Source: Gardnerella piotii (GTDB taxonomy: Bacteria > Actinomycetota > Actinomycetes > Actinomycetales > Bifidobacteriaceae). From it: a stretch of 64,000 nucleotides of DNA. Every line of letters begins with the position of its first letter. Position 1 is the stretch's first letter. The stretch is from positions 1,116,001-1,180,000 of the forward strand of contig NZ_QJUV01000001.1 of the NCBI RefSeq assembly GCF_003397585.1, in the 5' to 3' direction. The notes below the pieces were generated by a model. The model searched no databases and had not been told where the DNA came from. It worked only from the letters and a program-made list of their open reading frames with translations. Shown piece after piece: positions 1 through 9,359 of this stretch. A program made the position numbers and the translations under genes.

Positions 1-1
1 G

Positions 2-91
2 CAAATATCAGGAGAGCTTGCGATTCTTGAGCTAGATGAATTAATCAAAAGTCAAAATGGCGTTTTTAGCATAAATCAAAAAAAGACTTAA
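2..91 (+). CDS. 3' end of an unidentified gene (partial)
   Basis: An open frame enters from the left edge and stops at TAA, leaving 29 residues (it reads ISGELAILELDELIK and on). The fragment is too short and lacks a motif I can assign. It is codirectional with the flavoprotein gene that begins 63 bases later, so the two may be co-transcribed. It could belong to a partner of that flavoprotein, but nothing in the visible residues (no cysteines, for instance) shows it. Confidence 0.4.
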   Translation, partial: QISGELAILELDELIKSQNGVFSINQKKT

Positions 92-154
92 GTCTTAAAT
101 AAAAAGTCCTAAAGTCTTAAATAAAAATGCGAAAAATATGAGAAAATAAGTGTT

Positions 155-2116
155 ATGCAATCAAACTTTGAGCAAAGCGAATTAAACGCAAAAAGTCAAG
201 ATAAAAGCGAGCAAATAAAAATAAATAACTCGTTTTACAACGTTTTAATTATTGGAGCTGGAGCCGCAGGACTTTCAGCCGCATTAGGCTTAGTAAAGTC
301 TAAAGAGTACCAAACGCTAAAAACGCACGGAAAACAGCCTAAAATATTAGTGATTTGCAAGCTTCAAGCGTTAAGATCTCATACAGGCTCTGCCGAAGGC
401 GGAATTGCAGCATCATTAGGAAACGTAGAAAAAGATTGCTGGCAATGGCACTATTACGACACTGTTCACGGAGGCGACTGGCTAAGCGATCAAGACGCAG
501 CAAAAATGCTAGCAAAAGAAGCTAGAGAAACAGTTATTGAACTTGAGCACTTTGGAGTTGCTTTTTCTAGAACAAAAGACGGTCACATTAATCAAAGATT
601 CTTTGGAGGCCACACTGCTGACTTTGGAAAACAGCCAGTTAGGAGAGCTGCGTACGCTGCAGATAGAATCGGTCACCAAATTCTATACAGCTTGTGGCAA
701 AAATGCTTAGAAGAAAACATTGAAATTAGCGAAGAAATTTACGTTACAGACATTGCAATAAATAGCGAAACAAACAGCGTAGAAGGAGTTATAGCGCTAA
801 ACGAAAAAACAGGAAACGTAGAAAAAATAAGCGCAAACAATGTTCTTATTGCAACTGGAGGCGCTGGCAGACTATTTGCAACAACTTCTAACTCCTGGGA
901 TTTAACTGGAGACGGAATGGCTTTAGCGCTAAACGCTGGATTGCAATTAGAAGACATAGAGTTTATACAATTCCACCCAACTGGATTAGCACACACTGGA
1001 ATATTACTTTCGGAAGCTGCGCGAGGAGAAGGCGGAGTGCTTAGGAATTGCAAAAACGAAGCATTTATGAAGAACTACGACAATACGCACGCGGATTTAG
1101 CTCCAAGAGACGTTGTAAGCAGGGCGATTATAGCAGAAGTCGATGCAGCGCGAGGAGTGGAAGACACAACTAGCAACGTTGATAAAAAAGATTGCGTTTG
1201 GCTAGACATGACTCATATAGAAAAACAGCATATGCTAGAGGCTCTTCCGCAAGTTGTTGAGACGATTGAAAAATATGCGCATTTAGATCCTTCAAAAGAT
1301 CTTGTGCCTATTAAGCCTACTGCACACTACACAATGGGTGGAATACCAATCACTCTTAACAGCCAAGTCTATAAATTAGATAGAGGGAAAAAACAAAGCA
1401 TAAAGGGATTATACGCTGCTGGAGAATGTGCGTGCTCGGGAGTACATGGCGCTAATCGCCTTGGCGGAAACTCACTTCTTGACGCTTGCTTATTTGGAAA
1501 AATCGCAGGAAAATCTATTGCAAAAAACTTGCAAAATCAAGAAGAATCTCAAAATCAAGAAGAAACTCAAAATCAAAATAATTTGCAAAACAAAATCCAA
1601 AAAATAGACGAATTAGCTAAAAAGCGAATCCAAAAAATACGCGCTCTTATGCAAAGCGAGAATGATTCAAAAGATGAGCAAAATCCATACATGCTTTTAA
1701 ATGCGCTAGAAGAGATTATGGAAACAGCTATTGCAGTAAGATGCAGCGAAAAAAGCATTAAAGAAGCTTTGCAAAAAATCGATACGCTTATTATTCCAAA
1801 AGCCAATATGCTTATTTTGCATTCTAAAAATCTTGTTTTTAATCAAGAACTAACAGCTATTTTGGAATTGAAAAACTTGATTACATTTGCAAAAGCAGTT
1901 TTGCAAGCATCGTTAGAAAGACATGAATCTAGAGGATCTTTTACAAGATTGGATTATCCACAACATAACAACAGCCAAAATCCGCAACATTCCATAGTGG
2001 ATTTAAGCGGAAAAGTGCAAAATATTCCAGTTACAGTAGTGGATTTTGACCCAAATCATCCAATTAACGCGCAAAATGCTAGCGAAATTAAAGAAATTAT
2101 TACAAAAATCAATTAA
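155..2116 (+). CDS. Fumarate reductase/succinate dehydrogenase-type flavoprotein
   Basis: 653 residues. The N-terminal FAD-binding GAGAAG is at residues 34-39. Ser-His-Thr around His76 matches the histidine that carries covalent FAD in SdhA/FrdA; L-aspartate oxidases lack it. Further family motifs are YDTVHGGDWLSDQDA, the FGGHT loop, FHPTG, EAARGEGG, HYTMGG and VHGANRLGGNSLLD, and the C-terminal capping region has the SdhA-like RHESRGSFTRLDYPQ. Such subunits interconvert fumarate and succinate, normally with an Fe-S subunit and a membrane anchor. No such partner is visible to the right; the left is cut off. A Gln/Asn/Glu-rich insert lies near residues 455-480. An automatic pipeline might call it NadB; the SHT motif and WQWHYYDT block argue against this. 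Family is sure, physiological reaction is inferred. Confidence 0.8.
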   Translation: MQSNFEQSELNAKSQDKSEQIKINNSFYNVLIIGAGAAGLSAALGLVKSKEYQTLKTHGKQPKILVICKLQALRSHTGSAEGGIAASLGNVEKDCWQWHYYDTVHGGDWLSDQDAAKMLAKEARETVIELEHFGVAFSRTKDGHINQRFFGGHTADFGKQPVRRAAYAADRIGHQILYSLWQKCLEENIEISEEIYVTDIAINSETNSVEGVIALNEKTGNVEKISANNVLIATGGAGRLFATTSNSWDLTGDGMALALNAGLQLEDIEFIQFHPTGLAHTGILLSEAARGEGGVLRNCKNEAFMKNYDNTHADLAPRDVVSRAIIAEVDAARGVEDTTSNVDKKDCVWLDMTHIEKQHMLEALPQVVETIEKYAHLDPSKDLVPIKPTAHYTMGGIPITLNSQVYKLDRGKKQSIKGLYAAGECACSGVHGANRLGGNSLLDACLFGKIAGKSIAKNLQNQEESQNQEETQNQNNLQNKIQKIDELAKKRIQKIRALMQSENDSKDEQNPYMLLNALEEIMETAIAVRCSEKSIKEALQKIDTLIIPKANMLILHSKNLVFNQELTAILELKNLITFAKAVLQASLERHESRGSFTRLDYPQHNNSQNPQHSIVDLSGKVQNIPVTVVDFDPNHPINAQNASEIKEIITKIN

Positions 2117-2182
2117 TTTGCAACACGCCGAAGCAAAGAGTTGAAAAAAATGTTATAGTTCTATCTGTTGTCTAAAACACCC

Positions 2183-2269
2183 GTCCGGGTGGCGGAATGG
2201 TAGACGCGCTAGCTTGAGGTGCTAGTGCCTATTTGTACAGGCGTGCGGGTTCAAGTCCCGCTCCGGACA
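2183..2269 (+). tRNA. tRNA-Leu (anticodon GAG)
   Basis: Class II tRNA with a long variable arm. The acceptor arms GTCCGGG and TCCGGAC pair with one G-U. The anticodon stem CTAGC/GCTAG encloses loop TTGAGGT, giving GAG at 2216-2218. The T arm is GCGGG TTCAAGT CCCGC. The discriminator base is A and CCA is not encoded. A rho-independent terminator follows within ten bases. Confidence 0.96.
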
Positions 2270-2277
2270 CAAAATAA

Positions 2278-2308
2278 AGTCTTGTTGAGAAATCAGCAAG
2301 ACTTTTTT
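2278..2308 (+). terminator. Rho-independent terminator of tRNA-Leu
   Basis: An 11-bp stem (AGTCTTGTTGA with TCAGCAAGACT, one G-U) has a short GAAA loop and is followed by a run of T. It ends the tRNA-Leu transcript. Confidence 0.85.
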
Positions 2309-2325
2309 GTTTCGTATTCGCAAAC

Positions 2326-2371
2326 ACTAATCTCGTAGCTAATCACACTAACTAATCGCGTAGCTAATCAC
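2326..2371. repeat. Two-copy 21-bp direct repeat at a gene end
   Basis: ACTAATCTCGTAGCTAATCAC (2326-2346) recurs with one change at 2351-2371, a 25-bp period. A decayed third copy runs into the 3' end of the Nif3-like gene. It looks like local slippage duplication next to a stop codon. Confidence 0.7.
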
Positions 2372-2372
2372 G

Positions 2373-3230
2373 CTAGTTAATCACGTAATTCCAAGGGTCA
2401 AAAGCTCTACCAATCCAAGAAACGTCTAATGATTCACCAAAATTCTTATATATAGAATCGTGAATATCTTTAACAGCATACTTAAACCACAAAGATTCAA
2501 TAGCGCTATGAGGAGTGTTTATAAGCATAGGCTTAATAATATTAGAGTGCGTTAGTTGCGATTCATAAATAGCTTGCTCGTACGCGTCCGTTGCAGGATG
2601 ATGCCTTAAATCACTTGTTACATACACGTCTGCGCCACAAGCGCGAACTTCATCGAATAAGGAATCGCCAGAACCTGGAAGAACAGCTATTTTACTAACC
2701 ATTGCATCAACATCTCCGCACACTTGAACGCCTAGCTTAGTAGCAGGTAAAGCGTTAAAAACGCGCGTAGCAAACTCTTTAAGTGTTATTTTTTGCTCAA
2801 GCACTCCAACTCTGCCAAGCCCAAAAGAAGTATCATTATTGCTTGCAGGAACAAGAGGATGCAAATCCTTAAGACCAAAAGCATTAGCTGCAGCATGCGC
2901 CACTCCCCTAAAAGCCGCGTCCGCATTAGTGTGACCAACCCATAATCCACAACGATTTTCAATAAGCGTTTGAACTATTTTTCCACGAACAGAAAAACCA
3001 GAAACTTCGTGAACCGACTTAAAAAACAAAGGATGGTGCGAAACAATCAAATCCGCTCCCATTTTGCATGATTCTTCAACAGCTTCTAAAGTTGGATCCG
3101 ATAAGCAAATAATTTTATTAACTTTATGAGAAGGATTCCCAACGATTAATCCTGGATTATCCCAAGACTCAGCAAGACTTAAAGGATATAAGTCTTCTAA
3201 AACATTAACAATCTCACCTAAAGTTGCCAT
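2373..3230 (-). CDS. Nif3-like dinuclear metal centre protein (GTP cyclohydrolase 1 type 2 family)
   Basis: 285 residues, cytoplasmic. The metal-binding signature is seen as SHHPLFFK near residues 65-72, with GHTNAD near 100 and a second half containing LPGSGDS. The family forms toroidal hexamers with a di-metal site, but its biochemical role is unsettled; the GTP cyclohydrolase name is inherited from annotation and not shown here. The ATG at 3230 is preceded by AGGAAT. It follows polA in the same direction after 58 bases, so the two are likely co-transcribed. Its C-terminus overlaps the end of a short tandem repeat. Confidence 0.85.
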   Translation of the reverse strand: MATLGEIVNVLEDLYPLSLAESWDNPGLIVGNPSHKVNKIICLSDPTLEAVEESCKMGADLIVSHHPLFFKSVHEVSGFSVRGKIVQTLIENRCGLWVGHTNADAAFRGVAHAAANAFGLKDLHPLVPASNNDTSFGLGRVGVLEQKITLKEFATRVFNALPATKLGVQVCGDVDAMVSKIAVLPGSGDSLFDEVRACGADVYVTSDLRHHPATDAYEQAIYESQLTHSNIIKPMLINTPHSAIESLWFKYAVKDIHDSIYKNFGESLDVSWIGRAFDPWNYVIN

Positions 3231-3288
3231 TATTCCTATCCTTTACAACAAGCCTACAGTGGTCTTTACAATAATTCTCGCAAACACA

Positions 3289-6200
3289 TCAATGCGCAGC
3301 AAGCTGCCAATCAGCACCAACTCCAGTAGAAACACTAAGCGGAACAGAAAGCTCAACAGTATGTTCCATAGCATTTTTAACAATGTTTTCTACAACATCC
3401 GACTCACCATGAGCAATCTCAAGAACAAGTTCATCGTGGATTTGCAAAATCACGCGACTCTTAACATTAGCTTTTCGCAAATCATCATCTACTCTAATCA
3501 TTGCAAGCTTCATAATGTCTGCAGCGCTTCCTTGAATAGGAGCGTTTAGAGCAGCTCGTTCTGCAGCTTCTCTAGATGCTCTGTTCGTAGAATTTAACTT
3601 TGGGAAATATCTTCTTCTACCAAACATTGTTTGAGTGTATCCAAGCTTTCTAGCTTTATCTACTAAAGACTCCAAATAGTCGTGTACTGCACCAAAAGTA
3701 TTGAAATACTTTTCTTTAAGCATCTCGGCAGCCGCAGGACTAATGCCTAGTTGCTTTGCAAGACCGTACGTACTGAGTCCGTACGCTAACCCGTAGCTCA
3801 TTGCTTTAACATGGCTACGCTGATCTGCGCTAACTTGCTCTACTGGAATCCTATAAACTAAGCTCGCTACAAACTTATGAAAATCAACTCCAGACTGGAA
3901 AGCATCAATAAGCGTTTTATCTGCAGAAGCATGAGCCATAATTCTAAGTTCCACTTGCGAATAATCACAACTCATAAGCTGTTCATATCCACTTCCTGGA
4001 ACAAATGCCGCTCTAATCTCTCTTCCTGCAGCATTTCTATTAGGAATGTTTTGCAAGTTTGGATCCGAAGAACTTAATCGACCAGTAGCAGCAATAGTTT
4101 GCTCAAAAGTTGTGTGAATCCTACCATCTTTATATCTTGCAGCATCAATAAGGCTTTGAACGATTTGTTTTAATTTATTAGTTTCACGATACTTAAGCAA
4201 AGCGCCTAAAAATTGACTTGGCTTCTCATCTGGATCAATTTTTGAATACAACTCTTGTAAAGCTTCGGCATTAGTAGTATACGAGCCACTTTTTGTTCTA
4301 CGAGTAGGCTTTAGACCCATGTCTTCAAAAAGTAATTTCTGAATTTGCTTAGGACTTTGCAAATTTATTGGCTTAGCTGCAACGTCTAGCGCCATTTTTT
4401 GAGCAAAATTAGCTTCGCTTGCAAAATTATCTCTCATAGACGTAAGTCGTAGCATATCTACAGCAGCGCCCGTATCTTCCATCTTCCTTAAAACTCTAGA
4501 AACAGGCATTTCAACGTCTACCATTAAGCCAGTTTGCTTGCGCTCATCTAACTCTTTCGCATATTGTTTAGAAAGCAAACGTATAACCAGAGCTGTTTCT
4601 AGCATGCTTTTTTCTAATTCTTTGTTATCTTGACTCTGCGAATCTTGCTCTTTAGAATCTTGCTCTTTAGAATCTTGGCTGCTATCAATATCAAAATCAA
4701 GTTTGCCTTGCGTTGGCTCAGCGTTTAATCGCGAAGAGTCTATATGAATATTCAAAACATGCTCAGCCATATCGCAAAGATTTTCGTTCTTAAAATCTGG
4801 ATCAACTAAGTAAGATGCTAAGCGAGTATCGACTAGCGGGCTAAAAGAGTAATTATCTTCTACAATTTTTAGAGACGTTAAAAGAGCAATATGCTTTTTA
4901 TAATCGTGCAAAACTACTGAAGACTCATGCTTTTTTATAAAATCTCTTAGTTTATAAGCTATTGCGCTATTGGATTTAAGAACATTCGCATACACAATTG
5001 CAGCATCGTTACCAGCTAGGATTATTAATGCTTTTGCAAAAATACCAAACTGACTAGTGTTGTTTTTTTCTTCTACAGCAAACACTACTAATTCTTTATT
5101 CTCTTTTATTGTTTTTTCGCATTCTAAGTCGTTTCTTATAAGATTTGCGCTATTTATATACGAGTCAGAAAAGTCGCAAGAATCCGCAACACAAGATTTT
5201 GCGATACTAATCCAATTATCTGCATCAGACTCGGAATTAATATTATGCACGTTTATTTTATCTAACAGAGTTTTAACGTCTTCTATATCATCTGAATCAT
5301 TCGATTCCGTAGAACCGCCATTTTCTGCATGCGCACTTCCAGCAGAAATCATTGTTTTAATATTCTCATCTAAAAGCTCTTTGGTTCCGCGAGTAAATTC
5401 TTTTAGAATCTTTCTTCTAGTACGCGTACCAAACTCAAGACTTTCAAACAGCTCTCCAACAGACGCAGCGTTTACATTGCCAAAATCAAGATCGTTAACG
5501 CTAACTCCAAGGTCTAAATCTTTAACAAGAGTATTAACTTTTTTGTTTAATCGAATCTGATCAATGCTTTCTCGTAAAGACTCGCCTTTTTTACCTGTGA
5601 TTTTACTTGCGTTTTCAATAATGCCTTCTAGGCTGCCAAATTGATTAATCCACTTAGCAGCATAACCATCTCCAACTCCTGGAACTCCTGGAATATTATC
5701 AGACGTTTCTCCACGCAATGCTGCTAAATCTGAATACTGACTAGGCGTAACATTGTATTTTTCAACAATCGCATTAGGATCCATTTGCTTTAGATCCTTA
5801 AAATGCCTGCCTGGGTACAGCACGTTAATAGTGTTATTAATTAGCTGAAAAGCATCGCGATCTCCAGAAAGCACAAGCGTTTTATAACCAGCATTAGCGC
5901 CCATAGTTGCCAAAGTAGCAATAATATCGTCGCCTTCGTAGCCCTGCTTTGTAATGTACTTAACACCTAACGCACTAAGCATTTTTTGAATAACGGGCAG
6001 CTGAGCTATAAGTTCTTCTGGAGCAGCTTCACGAGTACCCTTATATTGCGGCAAAAGCTTGTTTCTAAAAGTTCCACCTTTAACGTCGAAAGCAACCGCA
6101 AGCTTATCTGGTTTCTCTTTTTCTATGACTTGCGAAAGCATAGTAGCAAAACCCCATATTGCATTAGTTGCAAAACCAGATTTTGTAGAAAAATTGTCTG

Positions 6201-6315
6201 CCGATATTGCGTAAAAAGCACGAAACGCAAGTGAGTGGCCATCTACCACCAACAACGTTCCCTTATAATCCTCATTATTCAAAGAATCCTCGTTTGCAAC
6301 GATGCTGGTATTCAC
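3289..6315 (-). CDS. polA: DNA polymerase I
   Basis: 1008 residues; repair and Okazaki-fragment maturation. The N-terminal 5'-3' exonuclease is intact (VVDGHSLAFRAFYA, YEGDDIIATLA, SGDRDAFQL, GVPGVGDGYAAKW, residues about 20-310). The middle 3'-5' exonuclease fold seems degenerate: no Asp-x-Glu motif appears where E. coli has one, as in many actinobacterial PolA proteins. The polymerase domain has motif A DYSQVELRIMAHAS near residue 780, the YGLAYGLSTYGLA finger helix and motif C QIHDELVLE. A low-complexity linker made of repeated DSKEQ units (15-bp coding repeats) sits near residues 545-565, so the protein is longer than the usual 900 or so. Start is GTG with AGGTGGG upstream. The PdtaR-like regulator gene precedes it, an arrangement also seen in mycobacteria. 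Confidence 0.97.
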   Translation of the reverse strand: MNTSIVANEDSLNNEDYKGTLLVVDGHSLAFRAFYAISADNFSTKSGFATNAIWGFATMLSQVIEKEKPDKLAVAFDVKGGTFRNKLLPQYKGTREAAPEELIAQLPVIQKMLSALGVKYITKQGYEGDDIIATLATMGANAGYKTLVLSGDRDAFQLINNTINVLYPGRHFKDLKQMDPNAIVEKYNVTPSQYSDLAALRGETSDNIPGVPGVGDGYAAKWINQFGSLEGIIENASKITGKKGESLRESIDQIRLNKKVNTLVKDLDLGVSVNDLDFGNVNAASVGELFESLEFGTRTRRKILKEFTRGTKELLDENIKTMISAGSAHAENGGSTESNDSDDIEDVKTLLDKINVHNINSESDADNWISIAKSCVADSCDFSDSYINSANLIRNDLECEKTIKENKELVVFAVEEKNNTSQFGIFAKALIILAGNDAAIVYANVLKSNSAIAYKLRDFIKKHESSVVLHDYKKHIALLTSLKIVEDNYSFSPLVDTRLASYLVDPDFKNENLCDMAEHVLNIHIDSSRLNAEPTQGKLDFDIDSSQDSKEQDSKEQDSQSQDNKELEKSMLETALVIRLLSKQYAKELDERKQTGLMVDVEMPVSRVLRKMEDTGAAVDMLRLTSMRDNFASEANFAQKMALDVAAKPINLQSPKQIQKLLFEDMGLKPTRRTKSGSYTTNAEALQELYSKIDPDEKPSQFLGALLKYRETNKLKQIVQSLIDAARYKDGRIHTTFEQTIAATGRLSSSDPNLQNIPNRNAAGREIRAAFVPGSGYEQLMSCDYSQVELRIMAHASADKTLIDAFQSGVDFHKFVASLVYRIPVEQVSADQRSHVKAMSYGLAYGLSTYGLAKQLGISPAAAEMLKEKYFNTFGAVHDYLESLVDKARKLGYTQTMFGRRRYFPKLNSTNRASREAAERAALNAPIQGSAADIMKLAMIRVDDDLRKANVKSRVILQIHDELVLEIAHGESDVVENIVKNAMEHTVELSVPLSVSTGVGADWQLAAH

Positions 6316-6411
6316 TTAACACCCACCTGCGTTTTTGTAAAATAAACTTTTGAAATTATTTATGCATAGCTCGCGCAAGAAACCGCGATTACCAAAATTA
6401 TTTTGACTTTA

Positions 6412-7200
6412 CTACGCTTCGTCAGATGGCTTTTCTTCGCCATACTTAGCGATAATAGCCAACGCAAGACGCTTCTTTGGAATACGCTGATCCATAGAAG
6501 TTTTTTGAATCCAACGGAAAGCACCCTGCTCCGAGAAGCCAGCTTTATCCATAAGCAAGCCTTTTGCTCTATCTACAAGCTTGCGCTCTTCGAGAGTATC
6601 TTCTGCTTTCTTAAGCTTTTCTTCTGCTTTACGAAGCTGATCTTGAGCATCTTGAAGCTTGTTTTCTGTGCGCTCAACACTATCGAGCAAATCGTTAATC
6701 TCGCTAAATCTGCCCATTGCAACTTCTAGAGCCGGCAAAAGCTTTGACTCTTCGTAAGGCTTTGTAACATACGCCATTGCTCCAGCGCCAGTAGCGCGCT
6801 TAACAAGATCTGTTTGCGAAAAAGCTGTTAGCATAACAACAGGCGCAATATTTTCATCGCAAATAGTAGCAGCTGCTTGAATTCCATCCACGCCAGGCAT
6901 TTTAACATCCATGCAAACAACGTCTGGACGATTTTCACGAGTAAGATCAATAGCCTCTTGCCCATTAGAAGCTTGACCAACAACCTTATATCCGTTATCT
7001 TCTAGCATTGCTACAAGATCCATACGGTTTACTGCTTCATCTTCTGCAACAACAACAGTTTTAACGCCGTTTTCTTTTTGCTCGCTATTTTTATTATTGC
7101 TTTCTACGCCATTCGACGATTCATATGCATTACGCAATTCATCATCCGTAAGCACAACAGACGCCTTCCCCATCTCTTCATCGCTGTTTTCAGCCGACAT
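6412..7200 (-). CDS. ANTAR-domain response regulator (PdtaR-like)
   Basis: 262 residues. A 45-residue acidic N-terminal extension precedes a receiver domain (VVVAEDEAVNRMDLVAML, phospho-acceptor Asp98 in CMDVKMPG, TAF switch Thr, YVTKPY Lys). A coiled coil follows (LQDAQDQLRKAEEKLKKAEDTLEERK) and then a C-terminal ANTAR domain (KLVDRAKGLLMD, FRWIQKTSMDQR). ANTAR domains bind paired RNA hairpins and prevent transcription termination. The cognate kinase is not in this window. Start ATG at 7200 follows GAGG. It lies 96 bases upstream of polA on the same strand. Confidence 0.9.
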   Translation of the reverse strand: MSAENSDEEMGKASVVLTDDELRNAYESSNGVESNNKNSEQKENGVKTVVVAEDEAVNRMDLVAMLEDNGYKVVGQASNGQEAIDLTRENRPDVVCMDVKMPGVDGIQAAATICDENIAPVVMLTAFSQTDLVKRATGAGAMAYVTKPYEESKLLPALEVAMGRFSEINDLLDSVERTENKLQDAQDQLRKAEEKLKKAEDTLEERKLVDRAKGLLMDKAGFSEQGAFRWIQKTSMDQRIPKKRLALAIIAKYGEEKPSDEA

Positions 7201-7414
7201 TCTAACCTCATTTCCTTACCAAAACACAAGGCAACAGCGCTATGCATTCCACTAACACATACATTCGCACACTTAATACTCATACTCGCCATCTTTGCGT
7301 TTATTTTTAGGCTAGCATCATGCAAGTTTTATGCACAAACACCAAAAGCACACTGTGCGCGTTGCCAACGATTTTACTCGCATGCGTGTATAAAAATACG
7401 CTACAAACCGCTTT

Positions 7415-8515
7415 TTAATGCGGTAAAGCACATGCAAATAATGACAATACAAAAGTCAAAGCACCGAGCATTGCTAACTGTACGCACAACGGAAAAGCAC
7501 TAACATAATTCCCATTAATAACTGCGTATATTAGCGAGCACGCTTTTTTAATAAACACGCAAGTAATCAATAGTAACAGAATGCAAGAAACAATAAACAC
7601 ACCTTTATTAAATAAGATATTGCTTAATGCAAAAACAGTTTTATGTGGGTTATTAATACTTAAAAATACGCCTATAAATCGAGAATCGAACACATATAAC
7701 AGCACATAAGATGATTGTAAAATCGCCACTAAAACAGCAACACAAGTAAATACAACACTACCCTTGCGTTTGCCAAGCAAAGCCATTGCAGTAATCTTTT
7801 TATGTTGCGTATCGCTTTCTATATCTCTTAAATTATTAATCATCATAAGGCAAGCAGAAAATCCGCCTGGAATAAAAGATAATAATACGCAAAAAACAAT
7901 TTGCTCAATGCTTGATGCAGTTATTAAATCTTTAGAAAAACCACTTGCATAAAAAAGAGCACACAATGTTCCTAAAAACGCTACTGGTCCAAAGAACAAA
8001 AATGCGCTAAGCTCTCCCCAACCCCTATATCCATATGGGTGTGATCCTCCTGCATAAAACCAAGCTGCTATAACGCAAATTAATCCAAGAGGAATAAACA
8101 TCCAAATTCCGCTTCTAATCGTAATAACTAGTCCAAAAACGCACGATATTAGAGCAGATATGCAAGCAGCATACAACACTGATTTTGGCTTAATACCAGC
8201 GTCTGCAAGCCTCCAAGACACATCGCACAACGCTTTGTTTTCTGCGCTTACAGCTCGCTTAGACCTTTGATTATCTAATCCGCGCAAACCGTCACAATAA
8301 TCGTTTGCATAGTTTACTGAAATTTGCATAAAAACAGCAACACACAAACACAAAAACGCTTGCAAAGCAAAATTTTCAACATTGTAAGTCTTTACAAGTA
8401 TTTGACCACTAAATAAATACCTTGCAAAAATCGAAATTGCCATAACAACTGGCACGATTCCAATTGGAAGAGTATAAAGTCTTGCACCTTTAAGCCAAAA
8501 CTTAATATTAGTCAT
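7415..8515 (-). CDS. menA: UbiA-family prenyltransferase, MenA-like
   Basis: 366 residues, about nine membrane spans. Both Asp-rich motifs of MenA are present: NYANDYCDGLRGLDNQR near residues 90-106 and NNLRDIESDTQHKK near residue 230. MenA transfers a polyprenyl chain to 1,4-dihydroxy-2-naphthoate, giving demethylmenaquinone. No other menaquinone gene is in the window. It starts 56 bases after ecfT and may be the last gene of the ECF operon. Family is clear; the substrate is inferred. Confidence 0.75.
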   Translation of the reverse strand: MTNIKFWLKGARLYTLPIGIVPVVMAISIFARYLFSGQILVKTYNVENFALQAFLCLCVAVFMQISVNYANDYCDGLRGLDNQRSKRAVSAENKALCDVSWRLADAGIKPKSVLYAACISALISCVFGLVITIRSGIWMFIPLGLICVIAAWFYAGGSHPYGYRGWGELSAFLFFGPVAFLGTLCALFYASGFSKDLITASSIEQIVFCVLLSFIPGGFSACLMMINNLRDIESDTQHKKITAMALLGKRKGSVVFTCVAVLVAILQSSYVLLYVFDSRFIGVFLSINNPHKTVFALSNILFNKGVFIVSCILLLLITCVFIKKACSLIYAVINGNYVSAFPLCVQLAMLGALTFVLSLFACALPH

Positions 8516-8550
8516 TAAAATCGCCTAAATTCTAGAATTTTTTAATTGAT

Positions 8551-8580
8551 TCTAGATTAGTTTAGACTATTTTAGATTAT
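8551..8580. repeat. 10-bp tandem repeat, 3 units
   Basis: TCTAGATTAG, TTTAGACTAT and TTTAGATTAT follow one another with an exact 10-bp period between the ecfT stop and the menA-like start. Confidence 0.55.
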
Positions 8581-9345
8581 TTGTGGAGCAAATATAGACA
8601 CAAGTATTGGCAAAGCAATCATTAACGCAGACACAACAAAAAGAACAAATCCACGCCAACCAAAAGGATACTTTCTAAAAGAAGACTTACGCGTGCGCAA
8701 ATAGAATCCGCGCTCTTCTGCTGCCAGCGCACAGCTATCTGCTTTACGAACAGACAAAACTAAAAGAGGCACAATCAAAGGCATCATAAGCTTAATCTTT
8801 TTAAAAGGATTCTTAGTATCGAACTCCACTCCTCTTGCCATTTGAGCTTCTGTAATTTGAGACATCTCGTACGCAAAAATAGGAACAAATCGCACAGCTG
8901 TAGTGATTGTAAAAGCATAGCAATATGGAATGTGTAAGTATTGAACAACAGCGTTAGCTAAATCGTTTAGCTTTGTAATGCTAAGCACGCTTACAAGAGG
9001 CAATGCAAAGCAAAAAAGTCTTAAAGATGCTCGCAATGCAACAGAAATTCCCTTTGTGCTAAACCATAAGAACATGTAGTTTCCGCCTTGAGCAATAACT
9101 GTTTGCAAAAAGAACATTACAACGCCAAGAATAAGCATTGCACGCACAAGAGGAAATAGCGCTTTAAGAATACCAGCCATAGCCATGCCAGCAAGAATAA
9201 GAGCTGCAATAACAATAAGAACAGTGAATTGTTGAGCTATAAAAGCAGATACAACAACGCTTATAGCTAATATGAGTTTTGCAATAGGATTTGCTTTGTG
9301 AAGCAAAGTTGAGCCTTCGTTATACGTTAAGATTTTAGTTTGCAT
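8572..9345 (-). CDS. ecfT: ECF transporter T component (EcfT)
   Basis: 257 residues from the preferred ATG at 9345, which has AAGGTG in front; the open frame extends 9 codons further and would then overlap the ATPase gene. It is an integral membrane protein with several hydrophobic segments in the first 110 residues. The two coupling motifs that touch the ATPases are visible as MARG and, about 50 residues later, ERG in ALAAEERGFY. EcfT couples ATP hydrolysis to tilting of the substrate-binding S component. Start lies 14 bases after the ATPase stop, hence translationally coupled. Confidence 0.9.
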   Translation of the reverse strand: MQTKILTYNEGSTLLHKANPIAKLILAISVVVSAFIAQQFTVLIVIAALILAGMAMAGILKALFPLVRAMLILGVVMFFLQTVIAQGGNYMFLWFSTKGISVALRASLRLFCFALPLVSVLSITKLNDLANAVVQYLHIPYCYAFTITTAVRFVPIFAYEMSQITEAQMARGVEFDTKNPFKKIKLMMPLIVPLLVLSVRKADSCALAAEERGFYLRTRKSSFRKYPFGWRGFVLFVVSALMIALPILVSIFAPQII

Positions 9346-9359
9346 AATTACACCTTGCT

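Noticed and set aside
155..2116. L-aspartate oxidase (NadB) as the name of the flavoprotein
   Set aside because: The SHT sequence at the covalent-FAD position, the WQWHYYDTVHGGDW block and the SdhA-like C-terminus fit SDH/FRD subunits better, and no nadA or nadC is seen.
2278..2371. CRISPR-like spacing of the short repeats near 2.3 kb and elsewhere
   Set aside because: Units are only two or three copies, contiguous or nearly so, without unique spacers and without cas genes.
7078..7503. Plus-strand open frame of 141 codons across the 5' region of the ANTAR regulator
   Set aside because: No SD, mixed hydrophobic/basic composition typical of antisense frames, and it overlaps two well-supported minus-strand genes.
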